Shown: positions 1-6,848 of the stretch, in pieces
Layout: each line of letters starts with the position of its first letter
How positions within the stretch are numbered: position 1 is the stretch's first letter
Assembly: GCA_012517755.1 (NCBI GenBank)
Contig: JAAYUH010000046.1
Coordinates: 1-7,672 of the forward strand
Direction: 5' to 3'
DNA: 7,672 nucleotides
DNA from: a bacterium
GTDB lineage: Bacteria > Caldisericota > Caldisericia > B22-G15
Made by a program: the position numbers and the translations under genes
Notes under the pieces: generated by a model
Seen by the model: the letters and a program-made list of their open reading frames with translations, nothing else
Told to the model about the DNA's origin: nothing
The model's database searches: none

Positions 1-1
1 A

Positions 2-163
2 GATAAAATTGTTAGTGAGTATGTTATTTTAAATTTAAGCTCTTTTAAAGAAAATTTGAATGGATTTTCAATATATTTTCCTCCATATTATTTTCCTATA
101 AACCTTACTTTTTTTACTGAAAGTGGTTGGGAAAATTTTCTCTGGAGAGAATTTACTTATTAA
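2..163 (+). CDS. C-terminal fragment of a probable clostripain-family (peptidase C11) cysteine protease
   Basis: This frame is open from the left edge and gives 53 residues before a TAA at 161-163. The peptide has a GFSIYFP motif, then a tyrosine-rich stretch, then LTFFTESGWENFLW near the end. From memory, clostripain-like C11 peptidases end with a G-[LF]-SIYFP strand followed by a segment like 'Y..L.FA..T.W..FL', and this matches well. The catalytic His-Cys region would lie upstream, outside the window, so activity cannot be judged. The stop lies 11 nt inside the 3' end of the convergent histidine kinase gene. No hairpin with a T-run follows, so termination is not visible. Coding is supported by the family-like motif rather than by length. 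Another secreted protein with a similar C-terminus is possible. Confidence 0.6.
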   Translation, partial: DKIVSEYVILNLSSFKENLNGFSIYFPPYYFPINLTFFTESGWENFLWREFTY

Positions 164-1238
164 GAGCAGGAAAAGTTATTATAACTTCAGTTCCCTTACC
201 TTTTTCACTTTTAATTTTAATTTCTCCTTTATGCATCTCAACAAGATCTTTAACAATTGCTAAACCAAAACCAAATCCTTTTGAATCAGCCTCTTTTAAA
301 TTTCTTCCTCTATAAAATTTATCAAAAATATACGGAATATCTTCATTATCAATACCAATACCTTCATCTTTAATAGAAACTATAACTTTTTCACCATCTC
401 TTTTTAAATCTACATAAATATTTCCATTGTTATGGCTGAACTTGAATGCATTATCAAAAATATTGTTGAAAATTTCGCTTATTCTTTTTTTATCTCCATA
501 GATATATGCATCTTGATAATTCAAAATAACATTAATATTCTTATTGTTGTATTTACTTTTTACAATATTCAAAGAGCGATTAATTTCTTCAGATAAATTT
601 ATTTCTTCAAAATCTAATTTAAATTTTGCTGATTCTATAAAAGAATATTCTCTCAAATCATTTATTAATGTTGATAACCTTTCTATCTCTTCTTTTATTG
701 TTTTCAACGTTTCATCAATCTTATTTTCAGGTATTAATTTATCTTCTATCGCTTCTATATATCCTAAAATTCCAGTTAAAGGTGTTGATAGATCATGCGT
801 AATTTGATTAAGTAAATCTTTTCTAATATTTTCGAGATTGTTTAATTTTTTTATCATAACATTAAAATCTTCAACGAGGTTTCCAATTTCATCATTAGTT
901 TCTTTTTTTATTGCAAAATTAAAATCCCCAGTCGATATTCTTTTAGTTGCATTCTTCAAATCAACTATGGGTTTTTCAAGAACCTTTGAAAAGATAAGAG
1001 ATATTATAATTGCAATAATAATTGAGAATATACCTCCAAGTAGTAAAGAATTTTTAACATCATCAAGAAAGCTTTTTCTAAAAGGACCTGGTTCTGATAT
1101 AGGTGGAGGTCCATGCATCTTTAATGCTCTATCAAAATTTTGTGGGATAGAATAATTTAAAAATATTAATATGAACATTATTGCGATCAAAACTATAATA
1201 ACTGAAAAAAGAATTATCTTCCATCTAATTTTCATCAT
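153..1238 (-). CDS. Membrane sensor histidine kinase (HAMP, HisKA, HATPase_c)
   Basis: 361 residues. Two hydrophobic helices (about 8-28 and 65-87) flank a short extracytoplasmic loop of about 36 residues containing MHGPPP. A HAMP segment follows (about 87-138, with P90 and E117). The dimerisation/phosphotransfer helix has H148 in ITHDLSTPLTG. The ATPase domain shows an N-box (N259, N263), a G1 box DEGIGI (291-296), an F-box FDKFYRG (305-311) and a G2 box GFGFGL (321-326). All catalytic motifs look intact. It autophosphorylates on His148 and should pass phosphate to the regulator encoded just upstream. Its ATG overlaps the regulator's last codons by 14 nt, so translation is probably coupled. 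No strong Shine-Dalgarno sits at optimal distance. The MM start leaves two adjacent ATGs and I chose the first. The loop is too small for a folded sensor domain, so the signal is unknown. A PhoR/BaeS-like role is only a guess. Confidence 0.95.
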   Translation of the reverse strand: MMKIRWKIILFSVIIVLIAIMFILIFLNYSIPQNFDRALKMHGPPPISEPGPFRKSFLDDVKNSLLLGGIFSIIIAIIISLIFSKVLEKPIVDLKNATKRISTGDFNFAIKKETNDEIGNLVEDFNVMIKKLNNLENIRKDLLNQITHDLSTPLTGILGYIEAIEDKLIPENKIDETLKTIKEEIERLSTLINDLREYSFIESAKFKLDFEEINLSEEINRSLNIVKSKYNNKNINVILNYQDAYIYGDKKRISEIFNNIFDNAFKFSHNNGNIYVDLKRDGEKVIVSIKDEGIGIDNEDIPYIFDKFYRGRNLKEADSKGFGFGLAIVKDLVEMHKGEIKIKSEKGKGTEVIITFPALNK

Positions 1239-1899
1239 TCACCATTCTATACCCAACTCCTCTTATTGTTTCAATATATTTAGGATTTTTTGAATCATCA
1301 TTTAATTTCTTTCTTAAGTTTACAATATGAACATCTATACTTCTATCTATTACAGGTTCACCATAGAAACCATAAATTGAATCAAGAATTTCATCTCTTG
1401 AGAGTGCTTTTCCAAGATTTTTATACAATGCCATAAAGATTTTAAATTCAAGTGTAGAAGTTTTTATCTCTTCACCATTTTTAAAAATCTTATATTCCTT
1501 TGGGTGAATTTCGAGATCTTTAAATTTAATAACCTCCCTTTCTCCATATCTCCTTAATACAGATTTAACTCTCAAGACTAATTCTTTAAAACTAAATGGT
1601 TTAGTGACATAATCATCAGCACCTTCTTTAAAGCCAATTATTCTATCATCCTCTTCACCCTTTGCGGTAATTATTATAATAGGAATATCTTTTTCCTTTT
1701 TAATCTCCTTTAATGCTTTTAAACCTGAAAAATCAGGTAACATTAAATCAAGAAGAATTAAATCTGGATTTTCCTCATAATATTTTTTTAAACCTGATGA
1801 AGCTGTTTCTGAAATTATAACTTCATAACCTTCTTTAGAAAGATATAGTTTTAAGAGTTTTCCAATCTCTTTATCATCTTCAACAATTAAAATCTTCAT
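1225..1899 (-). CDS. OmpR/PhoB-family response regulator
   Basis: 224 residues, normal length for the family. Receiver domain (1 to about 117): acidic pocket D8/D9, phosphoacceptor D51 in LLDLMLP, T78 switch residue, and K100 in the conserved TKPF. Winged-helix DNA-binding domain (about 126-219): transactivation-loop region, recognition helix DRSIDVHIVNLRKKL (185-199), and the C-terminal hairpin YIETIRGVGYRM. All receiver catalytic residues are present, so phosphorylation by the co-encoded kinase is expected. It is the first gene of a minus-strand pair. No Shine-Dalgarno precedes the ATG, only A/T. A TATTAT hexamer lies 7 nt upstream of it, so a leaderless mRNA is possible. Members of this family bind tandem half-sites about 11 bp apart, and such a pair lies in the divergent promoter region at 1924-1941. 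The name phoP/phoB is not assigned because the signal is unknown. Confidence 0.96.
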   Translation of the reverse strand: MKILIVEDDKEIGKLLKLYLSKEGYEVIISETASSGLKKYYEENPDLILLDLMLPDFSGLKALKEIKKEKDIPIIIITAKGEEDDRIIGFKEGADDYVTKPFSFKELVLRVKSVLRRYGEREVIKFKDLEIHPKEYKIFKNGEEIKTSTLEFKIFMALYKNLGKALSRDEILDSIYGFYGEPVIDRSIDVHIVNLRKKLNDDSKNPKYIETIRGVGYRMVNDEN

Positions 1900-1906
1900 A
1901 ATATAA

Positions 1907-1912
1907 ATAATA
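1907..1912 (-). promoter_or_regulatory. Candidate -10 element for the regulator/kinase operon
   Basis: On the minus strand this reads TATTAT (5/6 match to TATAAT), ending 7 nt before the regulator ATG. This would place the transcript start about 1 nt upstream of the start codon. The -35 region is poor (TTTCCT-like). The area is almost pure A/T, so chance matches are easy. The absence of any Shine-Dalgarno is the supporting argument. Confidence 0.3.
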
Positions 1913-1923
1913 TAATAATTAAT

Positions 1924-1941
1924 TATTAAGGAAATATTAAG
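1924..1941 (+). promoter_or_regulatory. Tandem 7-mer direct repeat at 11-bp period, candidate response-regulator operator
   Basis: TATTAAG occurs at 1924-1930 and again, identical, at 1935-1941, one helical turn apart. OmpR/PhoB-family dimers bind head-to-tail half-sites with about 11-bp period. The pair abuts the -35 hexamer of the nucleotidase promoter on one side and lies in the -35 region of the regulator promoter on the other. Binding could therefore affect both directions. This is inferred from spacing only. The background is very A/T-rich, so coincidence is not excluded. Confidence 0.35.
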
Positions 1942-1943
1942 AT

Positions 1944-1971
1944 TTTAAAATTTATGTAAAAGTTATATAAT
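1944..1971 (+). promoter_or_regulatory. Candidate promoter for the nucleotidase gene
   Basis: A perfect TATAAT lies at 1966-1971. A weak -35 (TTTAAA, 1944-1949) precedes it by a 16-nt spacer. The predicted start, near 1978, gives a leader of about 64 nt. The weak -35 directly beside the tandem TATTAAG repeats is the pattern expected of an activator-dependent promoter, but this is inference. Confidence 0.4.
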
Positions 1972-1989
1972 TAAATTAGAAGTAATTTA

Positions 1990-1999
1990 AAGGAGGTGA
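1990..1999 (+). promoter_or_regulatory. Upstream Shine-Dalgarno-like sequence in the nucleotidase leader
   Basis: AAGGAGGTGA is a full-length complement to the 16S rRNA 3' end, but no ATG, GTG or TTG follows at normal spacing. An ATT codon (2005-2007) stands 6 nt beyond it and opens a 17-codon frame ending with TAA at 2056-2058, inside the start of the nucleotidase gene. It could be a ribosome standby site, a leader-peptide start with a rare initiation codon, or chance. Confidence 0.5.
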
Positions 2000-2029
2000 G
2001 AAGGATTAAACAAATCAAAAAATTTATTT

Positions 2030-2036
2030 GGAGGTG
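2030..2036 (+). promoter_or_regulatory. Ribosome binding site of the nucleotidase
   Basis: GGAGGTG ends 5 nt before the ATG at 2042, a strong match at ideal distance. It fixes the start codon, which is followed by a typical signal peptide. Confidence 0.85.
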
Positions 2037-2041
2037 TTTAA

Positions 2042-5000
2042 ATGAATCATTTCTTTAAAAAAAGTTTAACTACAATTCTTTTTCTTATTTTAATTTTTAG
2101 TGTTGTAAAGGTTTCAATTTCTGTTGATAGTTCAATTTCACAAAATCAAACAAAAATAACTATTCTTACAACATCTGATGAACATGGAAATGTTTATCCT
2201 ATTGATTATTACACATTAAAATCTGCAAATAGGGGTCTTGCAAAAGTTTATACTCTTGTTAAACAGGCAAGAAGTGAAAATCCAAACTCCATTCTGATTA
2301 GTAATGGTGATGTTACTCAGGGTACACCACTTGTCTATTATTTTACAAAAATTGAAAAAGATGTCTCACATCCAATGATGGTTGCAATGAATTATATGGG
2401 CTACGATGCTATGATTGTTGGAAATCATGAAATTCAGGATTATGGTTTTGATTGGCTAATGAAAGTAGCAGGAGATGCAAAATTTCCAATTCTATCTGCA
2501 AATATGGTTAATAAAGAAACAGGTGAATATCCTTTAAAACCATATGTAATAAAAGAGGTTAACGGAGTTAAAATAGGAATAATTGGGCTTACAACAGAAG
2601 AAACAAATACAGTAACAGCCTCTTATAATTTAAAAGGACATTGGTTTGAAAACGCAGTAGAAACTGCAGGAAAATGGGTGAAATTTTTAAGACCACAGGT
2701 AGATATATTAATTGTTTCTGCTCATATGGGTTTTGAGTTTGGAAATGATACAAAGAATTTTAAATACATAGAACCACTAAGAGAAGGGAATGTCGCAGAT
2801 GCGATAGTTCAAAAATATCCTGAGATTGATATTATGATAACTGGACATGATCATTATAATATTGCTCCTTTTTTAAGAAACGGAGTTTTATGTATTCAAC
2901 CTTTATGTTGGGGTCAAGCGTTAGGAAAGATAGATGTAACCTTAGAAAAATCTGGTGATAAATGGAAAGTTGTTAAAAAAGAGGGAGTAAACTTAACAGT
3001 AGATGATAAAGTTGAGGCAGCACCTGAGATTCTTGATTTGATAAAAGATTATCATGAAAAAGCAGTAAATTATGTTGATTCACCAATTGGTGAGGCAGCT
3101 GAAACAATAGATGGTACTTTATGCCGTCTTCAAGATAATGCTATGTTAGATTTAATTCATAAGGTTCAGCTTGAAGTTACAGGAGCTGATATTTCAATTG
3201 CTGCTATGCTTCCAACAGTCCCGCCAATATTTCCGAAAGGACCAATAAAGGTGAGAGATATCTATTCACTTTATATTTATGATAATACCTTATGGGTTAA
3301 AGAAATAACAGGAAAAATTTTAAAAGATGCTCTTGAACAGTCTTATGCTTATTATAACACCTATGACTTTGGAGCAACAGATACGCCAATGGTTAATCCA
3401 AATATAAGAGCATACAATTTTGATACAGTTCAGGGAATTGAATATGAAGTTGATTTAACAAGACCTATTGGACAAAGGGTTATAAAGATGTCATATAAGG
3501 GAAAACCTGTCTCAATGACACAGAAATTCAAGCTCGCAGTTAATAATCATAGAGGTAATGGTGGTGGTGGATATACAATGTTTGCTGATGCACCACTTCT
3601 CTGGAAATCTGATGATGAAATTAGAAATTTAATTATTGAATATATACAAGAACAAAAAGTTATAAAACCTGAAGTTGATAATAACTGGAAATTATATCCA
3701 ACCTATCTCCTTGATCCACTTAAGAGTAGTTTTGATACATTCTTCAGAAATGTAAAAATAGATACGTATCCATATGCAATTTATGATATAGATTCATCAA
3801 AAATAGTAACTAAAAATCATTTCTTATATCTTTTAAGTAAATCTACTGAATTTACTCAAGCAGAATTAAAAGTTGATTATGAAATATTTACAGGTTACGG
3901 TGCTTTCTTCTCAGAACTACCAATTACTAAAGAAGAGGCTGTTTTGATGACTGTTTATGTTGTCGGAGGTCTTAAAGAAGCACAAACAGTTGATTTATCA
4001 ATTCTTGATAAATATGAGGATGGAAAAGATGTTTCAAGCTGGGCAAAGAAAGCATTTGCTTGGGCAATTAATAAAGAAATTATTAAACCAGTCGATAATA
4101 AACTCGAGCCAAAGAAAAATTTAAATTTAGGAGAAGTTATAAAACTAATTGTTGATGCAAAATTCCCATATATAACAATCCTTCATACAAATGATGTACA
4201 TGGATATTTGACTGGAACTGATGCTAAAAATGGTGGAGTTGCAAGAATTGCAACAATAGTAAAACAGGAGAGAGAAAAGAATCCAAACACAATTTTAATT
4301 GATGCTGGAGATCATATCCAAGGAGCAAATATTTCCAATTTCTTTAAAGGTAAGAATGTGATTGAAGTTTATAATGCGATGGGTTATAACTATGCAACTT
4401 TTGGTAACCATGAATTTGATTGGGGAAAAGTCGTAACTAAAGAGAGAATTAATGAAGCTCAATTTACATATTTATGTGCAAACATAATTGATACATCAAC
4501 AGGAAACACTTTTGCTCCAAAAGCTTATGACACAAAAGAATATTCAACACTTAAACTTGGATTTTATGGATTAGATACTGATGAACTTCCAATACTTGTC
4601 AATCCAACAGGTATTGAAGGATTAAAGATATTGGATCCAACTGATACTTCAAAAGATATGGTAAGCACACTTAAAAAAGAAGGAACAGATTTTATTATCT
4701 CAATTTCACATTTAGGTTATGATAAAGATAAATTACTTGCAGGTTCAGTAGAAGGAATTAATTTAATTATTGGTGGTCATTCCCACACAGTTTTAAATAA
4801 GGCAGATTTAGTAAATAATATTTATATTGTTCAGACTGGTGAGAAAGGTCTCAATTTAGGTAAAATTTATCTTCAATTTGAAAATGATTACTCGGGTTCC
4901 AAATTAGTTAATTTCAGATATACATTGATTCCAATTACTGACACTATCAAAGAAGATTCTACAATAAAAGCAATAATTACACCATATGAAGAGAGACTTA

Positions 5001-5602
5001 AAAAAGAGATGGATGTTGTTATTGGAGAAACATTAGTTGATCTTGATGGAGAAAGAGGAAATGTTAGAACAAAAGAGACCAATTTAGGAAACTTAGTAGC
5101 AGATTTTATGAAAGAGTTAGCAAATTCAGATATCGCTATAACAAATGGTGGAGGAATAAGAGCAAGTATAAAGAAAGGACCAATAAAAATTGGAGATGTA
5201 TATAATGTTCTTCCATTTGATAATTTAATTGTAAAAATTGAAGTAACTGGAAAAGACATTGTTGAAGCTATTGAAAATGGAGTATCACAAGTTGAAACAG
5301 CCCAAGGGAGATTTCCACAAATTTCTGGATTGGTAGTAAAAGTTAATAAAAATAAACCTCCAATGAGTCGAGTTGTTGAGGTTTTATTTAATGGTGAACC
5401 AATTGAATTAGATAAAATTTATACTGTAGCAACAAATGATTTTATGGCAAGTGGTGGAGATGGTTACACTTCATTTAAGAATGCTAAATCTTCTGTTTGG
5501 GCAACTGGTAACTGGATGAGAGATGATTTTGTTGAATATGTTAAAAAGCATTCACCTCTTAATCCTCAAGTTGAAGGTAGAATAGTTTATGTAGAAGATT
5601 AA
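2042..5602 (+). CDS. Exported bimodular nucleotidase: CpdB-like 2',3'-cyclic phosphodiesterase/3'-nucleotidase, SLH-like linker, UshA-like 5'-nucleotidase
   Basis: 1186 residues. A signal peptide (KK at 6-7, hydrophobic core about 9-27) indicates export. Module 1 (about 38-550): metallophosphatase ligands D46/H48, D90, GNHE at 127-130, H228 and GHDH at 268-271. Its C-terminal domain is CpdB-type: LYIYDNTLWV, YNFDTVQGIEYEVD, and NNHRGNGGGGY at 501-511. The NGG-x-R motif of true 5'-nucleotidases is absent. Linker (about 551-706): residues 626-704 resemble an SLH repeat (ITKEEAVLM, then SSWAKKAFAWAINKEII), and 575-620 may be a degenerate second copy. Module 2 (about 709-1183): D718/H720, D757, GNHE at 788-791, H890, GHSH at 912-915, NGGGIR at 1035-1040 and GGDGY at 1138-1142, typical of UshA. 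Expected role: hydrolysis of extracellular nucleotides to nucleosides and phosphate. Module order resembles B. subtilis YfkN, but no LPXTG anchor or terminal membrane segment is seen. The SLH-like part may bind the cell wall. Substrates are inferred from family. Confidence 0.93.
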   Translation: MNHFFKKSLTTILFLILIFSVVKVSISVDSSISQNQTKITILTTSDEHGNVYPIDYYTLKSANRGLAKVYTLVKQARSENPNSILISNGDVTQGTPLVYYFTKIEKDVSHPMMVAMNYMGYDAMIVGNHEIQDYGFDWLMKVAGDAKFPILSANMVNKETGEYPLKPYVIKEVNGVKIGIIGLTTEETNTVTASYNLKGHWFENAVETAGKWVKFLRPQVDILIVSAHMGFEFGNDTKNFKYIEPLREGNVADAIVQKYPEIDIMITGHDHYNIAPFLRNGVLCIQPLCWGQALGKIDVTLEKSGDKWKVVKKEGVNLTVDDKVEAAPEILDLIKDYHEKAVNYVDSPIGEAAETIDGTLCRLQDNAMLDLIHKVQLEVTGADISIAAMLPTVPPIFPKGPIKVRDIYSLYIYDNTLWVKEITGKILKDALEQSYAYYNTYDFGATDTPMVNPNIRAYNFDTVQGIEYEVDLTRPIGQRVIKMSYKGKPVSMTQKFKLAVNNHRGNGGGGYTMFADAPLLWKSDDEIRNLIIEYIQEQKVIKPEVDNNWKLYPTYLLDPLKSSFDTFFRNVKIDTYPYAIYDIDSSKIVTKNHFLYLLSKSTEFTQAELKVDYEIFTGYGAFFSELPITKEEAVLMTVYVVGGLKEAQTVDLSILDKYEDGKDVSSWAKKAFAWAINKEIIKPVDNKLEPKKNLNLGEVIKLIVDAKFPYITILHTNDVHGYLTGTDAKNGGVARIATIVKQEREKNPNTILIDAGDHIQGANISNFFKGKNVIEVYNAMGYNYATFGNHEFDWGKVVTKERINEAQFTYLCANIIDTSTGNTFAPKAYDTKEYSTLKLGFYGLDTDELPILVNPTGIEGLKILDPTDTSKDMVSTLKKEGTDFIISISHLGYDKDKLLAGSVEGINLIIGGHSHTVLNKADLVNNIYIVQTGEKGLNLGKIYLQFENDYSGSKLVNFRYTLIPITDTIKEDSTIKAIITPYEERLKKEMDVVIGETLVDLDGERGNVRTKETNLGNLVADFMKELANSDIAITNGGGIRASIKKGPIKIGDVYNVLPFDNLIVKIEVTGKDIVEAIENGVSQVETAQGRFPQISGLVVKVNKNKPPMSRVVEVLFNGEPIELDKIYTVATNDFMASGGDGYTSFKNAKSSVWATGNWMRDDFVEYVKKHSPLNPQVEGRIVYVED

Positions 5603-5623
5603 AATTTGGTTCTAAAAAGATTT

Positions 5624-5652
5624 AGGGGAGGTTTTTAACCTCCCCTTTTTTT
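5624..5652 (+). terminator. Rho-independent terminator of the nucleotidase gene
   Basis: A G/C-rich stem, AGGGGAGGTT paired with AACCTCCCCT, closes on a 3-nt TTT loop. It is followed by seven Ts (5646-5652, the first shared with the stem base). It begins 22 nt after the nucleotidase stop. It is the most stable hairpin in the window and separates the nucleotidase from the transporter. Confidence 0.93.
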
Positions 5653-5653
5653 A

Positions 5654-5681
5654 TTGACACAATTCTAATATGGAATAAAAT
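5654..5681 (+). promoter_or_regulatory. Promoter for the cation transporter gene
   Basis: TTGACA (5654-5659, perfect) and TAAAAT (5676-5681, 5/6) are separated by 16 nt, right after the nucleotidase terminator. The predicted start is near A5688, 4 nt before the ATG at 5692. A TTG at 5683 would lie upstream of the transcript start. The transporter message therefore looks leaderless or nearly so. Confidence 0.7.
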
Positions 5682-5691
5682 ATTGAAAATA

Positions 5692-6618
5692 ATGAGAAAA
5701 AAAATTGCTGATTTTATTATTAAAACTTTTAATCTCGAAAAAGATGATATAAACAGAAATTTCGGTTTTTTTGAAGGTATTCTTTCTTGTATTTTAAATT
5801 TTCTAATTTTTTTGATTAAATATTCTTTCAGCATTTCTTTAAATTCTGTTGCCTTAAAAGCAGATGCATTTCATACTCTTTCAGATATTTTAACTTCTAT
5901 TATAGTAATTATAGGATTCTATTTTTCCTCAATAAAACCTGATAAGAAACATCCATTCGGACATGGAAGAATTGAAAAAATTGCTTCAATGTTAATGGCA
6001 ATTATGCTTGTTTATGTTGGATATCAATTTTTAATATCATCATATAATAGATTTAAAAATCCAGTCCCTATAGATTTTAATTTAATAATAATATTGATAT
6101 TATTTATTACAATTTTGATGAAAGAATTTTTAACACTTATTTCATTAGAACTTGGTAAAAGAATAAACTCACTTTCTCTAAAAGCAGATGCATGGCATCA
6201 TAGAAGTGATTCAATTGCAACATTATTAATAGTTGTTGGCTTTTTTACTTTCAAATTTGGTCTTTATTCTCTTGATGGAATATTAGGAATGGCTGTTTCT
6301 GTTTTGATTGCTTATACAGGTATTTCAATAATATTCCAATCAGGCAGTTTTTTAATTGGAGAAGAACCGTCACAAGATTTAGTAAAAAAAATCAATGATA
6401 TTGCATATAGTTTTGATTTTATTAAGGATATTCATCATATGCATATACACGATTATGGAAACCAGATTGAGATAACTTTCCATGTTAGATTAAAAGGTGA
6501 TCAAACATTAAACAATGTTCATGAAAAAATAACAGAAATTGAGAAAGCTATAGAAAAAGAGATTAAAGGAGCGAATGTAACCATACATTCTGAACCTATC
6601 GAATCAAATGTAGAATAA
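5692..6618 (+). CDS. Cation diffusion facilitator (CDF) family transporter, probably zinc efflux
   Basis: 308 residues from the ATG at 5692. A TTG at 5683 would add three residues, but it lies one base past the -10 element, so I prefer the ATG. Residues below count from this ATG. Six membrane helices are predicted. TM2 carries ADAFHTLSD with H61 and D65. TM5 carries ADAWHHRSD with H169 and D173. This HxxxD/HxxxD pair is the tetrahedral zinc site of Zn/Cd-type CDF proteins. The KHPFGHGRIE motif (86-95) follows TM2, as usual. The C-terminal cytoplasmic domain (about 225-305) has the ferredoxin-like pattern and histidines HHMHIHDYGNQIEITFHVRL (247-266), typical of a regulatory metal-binding domain. 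It exports divalent metal by proton antiport. Iron, cobalt or manganese specificity is less likely given the HD/HD ligands. No Shine-Dalgarno precedes either start. No metal-regulator gene is adjacent. Confidence 0.93.
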   Translation: MRKKIADFIIKTFNLEKDDINRNFGFFEGILSCILNFLIFLIKYSFSISLNSVALKADAFHTLSDILTSIIVIIGFYFSSIKPDKKHPFGHGRIEKIASMLMAIMLVYVGYQFLISSYNRFKNPVPIDFNLIIILILFITILMKEFLTLISLELGKRINSLSLKADAWHHRSDSIATLLIVVGFFTFKFGLYSLDGILGMAVSVLIAYTGISIIFQSGSFLIGEEPSQDLVKKINDIAYSFDFIKDIHHMHIHDYGNQIEITFHVRLKGDQTLNNVHEKITEIEKAIEKEIKGANVTIHSEPIESNVE

Positions 6619-6650
6619 AAAATAAATGTTTAAATATCTAATTTTTTCTT

Positions 6651-6689
6651 AGTTTACAAAAACAGACAGTCTACTTTTGTAAACTTTTT
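6651..6689 (+). terminator. Hairpin with U-tract after the transporter gene; also member 1 of a repeat-hairpin family
   Basis: AGTTTACAAAA (6651-6661) pairs perfectly over 11 bp with TTTTGTAAACT (6675-6685), closing a 13-nt loop ACAGACAGTCTAC. T6685-T6689 give a short U-tract. It lies 33 nt after the transporter stop, so it can act as terminator. The stem is A/T-rich, hence weaker than the one at 5624. The loop contains GACAGTC, which fits the GWCAGKC core of the next two hairpins. Confidence 0.65.
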
Positions 6690-6748
6690 ATTTAATTATT
6701 TTTTCTAATCCCCAAGCACAAACCATATAAACAATTGTAGGTAAAGAG

Positions 6749-6781
6749 ATGAGACAAAGGTGTCAGGCACTAAAGTCTCAT
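6749..6781 (+). repeat. Repeat hairpin, family member 2
   Basis: The outer stem ATGAGAC (6749-6755) pairs with GTCTCAT (6775-6781), 7 bp perfect. A symmetric AAA/AAA internal loop follows. The inner stem GGTG/CACT (one G-T wobble) then closes on a TCAGG loop. The 13-nt core is GGTGTCAGGCACT. No T-run follows, so it is unlikely to be a terminator. GTAGGTAAA lies just upstream (6737-6745). Confidence 0.65.
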
Positions 6782-6848
6782 TAAAAGGATAAGGATGAAG
6801 AAGTTTACAAACATATTTGAATTTCTTAGTATTAGAGCAGTAGTAAAA

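Noticed and set aside
138..151. TTCTCT/AGAGAA palindrome near the convergent gene ends as a terminator
   Set aside because: The loop would be only 2 nt (or the stem 5 bp with a 4-nt loop), and no T-run follows on either strand.
127..1155. Plus-strand open frames (127-315, 544-807, 838-1155) opposite the kinase
   Set aside because: These are shadows of the well-supported kinase gene. They have no domain features and no ribosome binding sites.
4888..5834. Minus-strand open frames at 4888-5259 and 5622-5834
   Set aside because: The first is antisense to the second nucleotidase module. The second spans the terminator, the transporter promoter and the transporter's start. Neither shows independent coding evidence.
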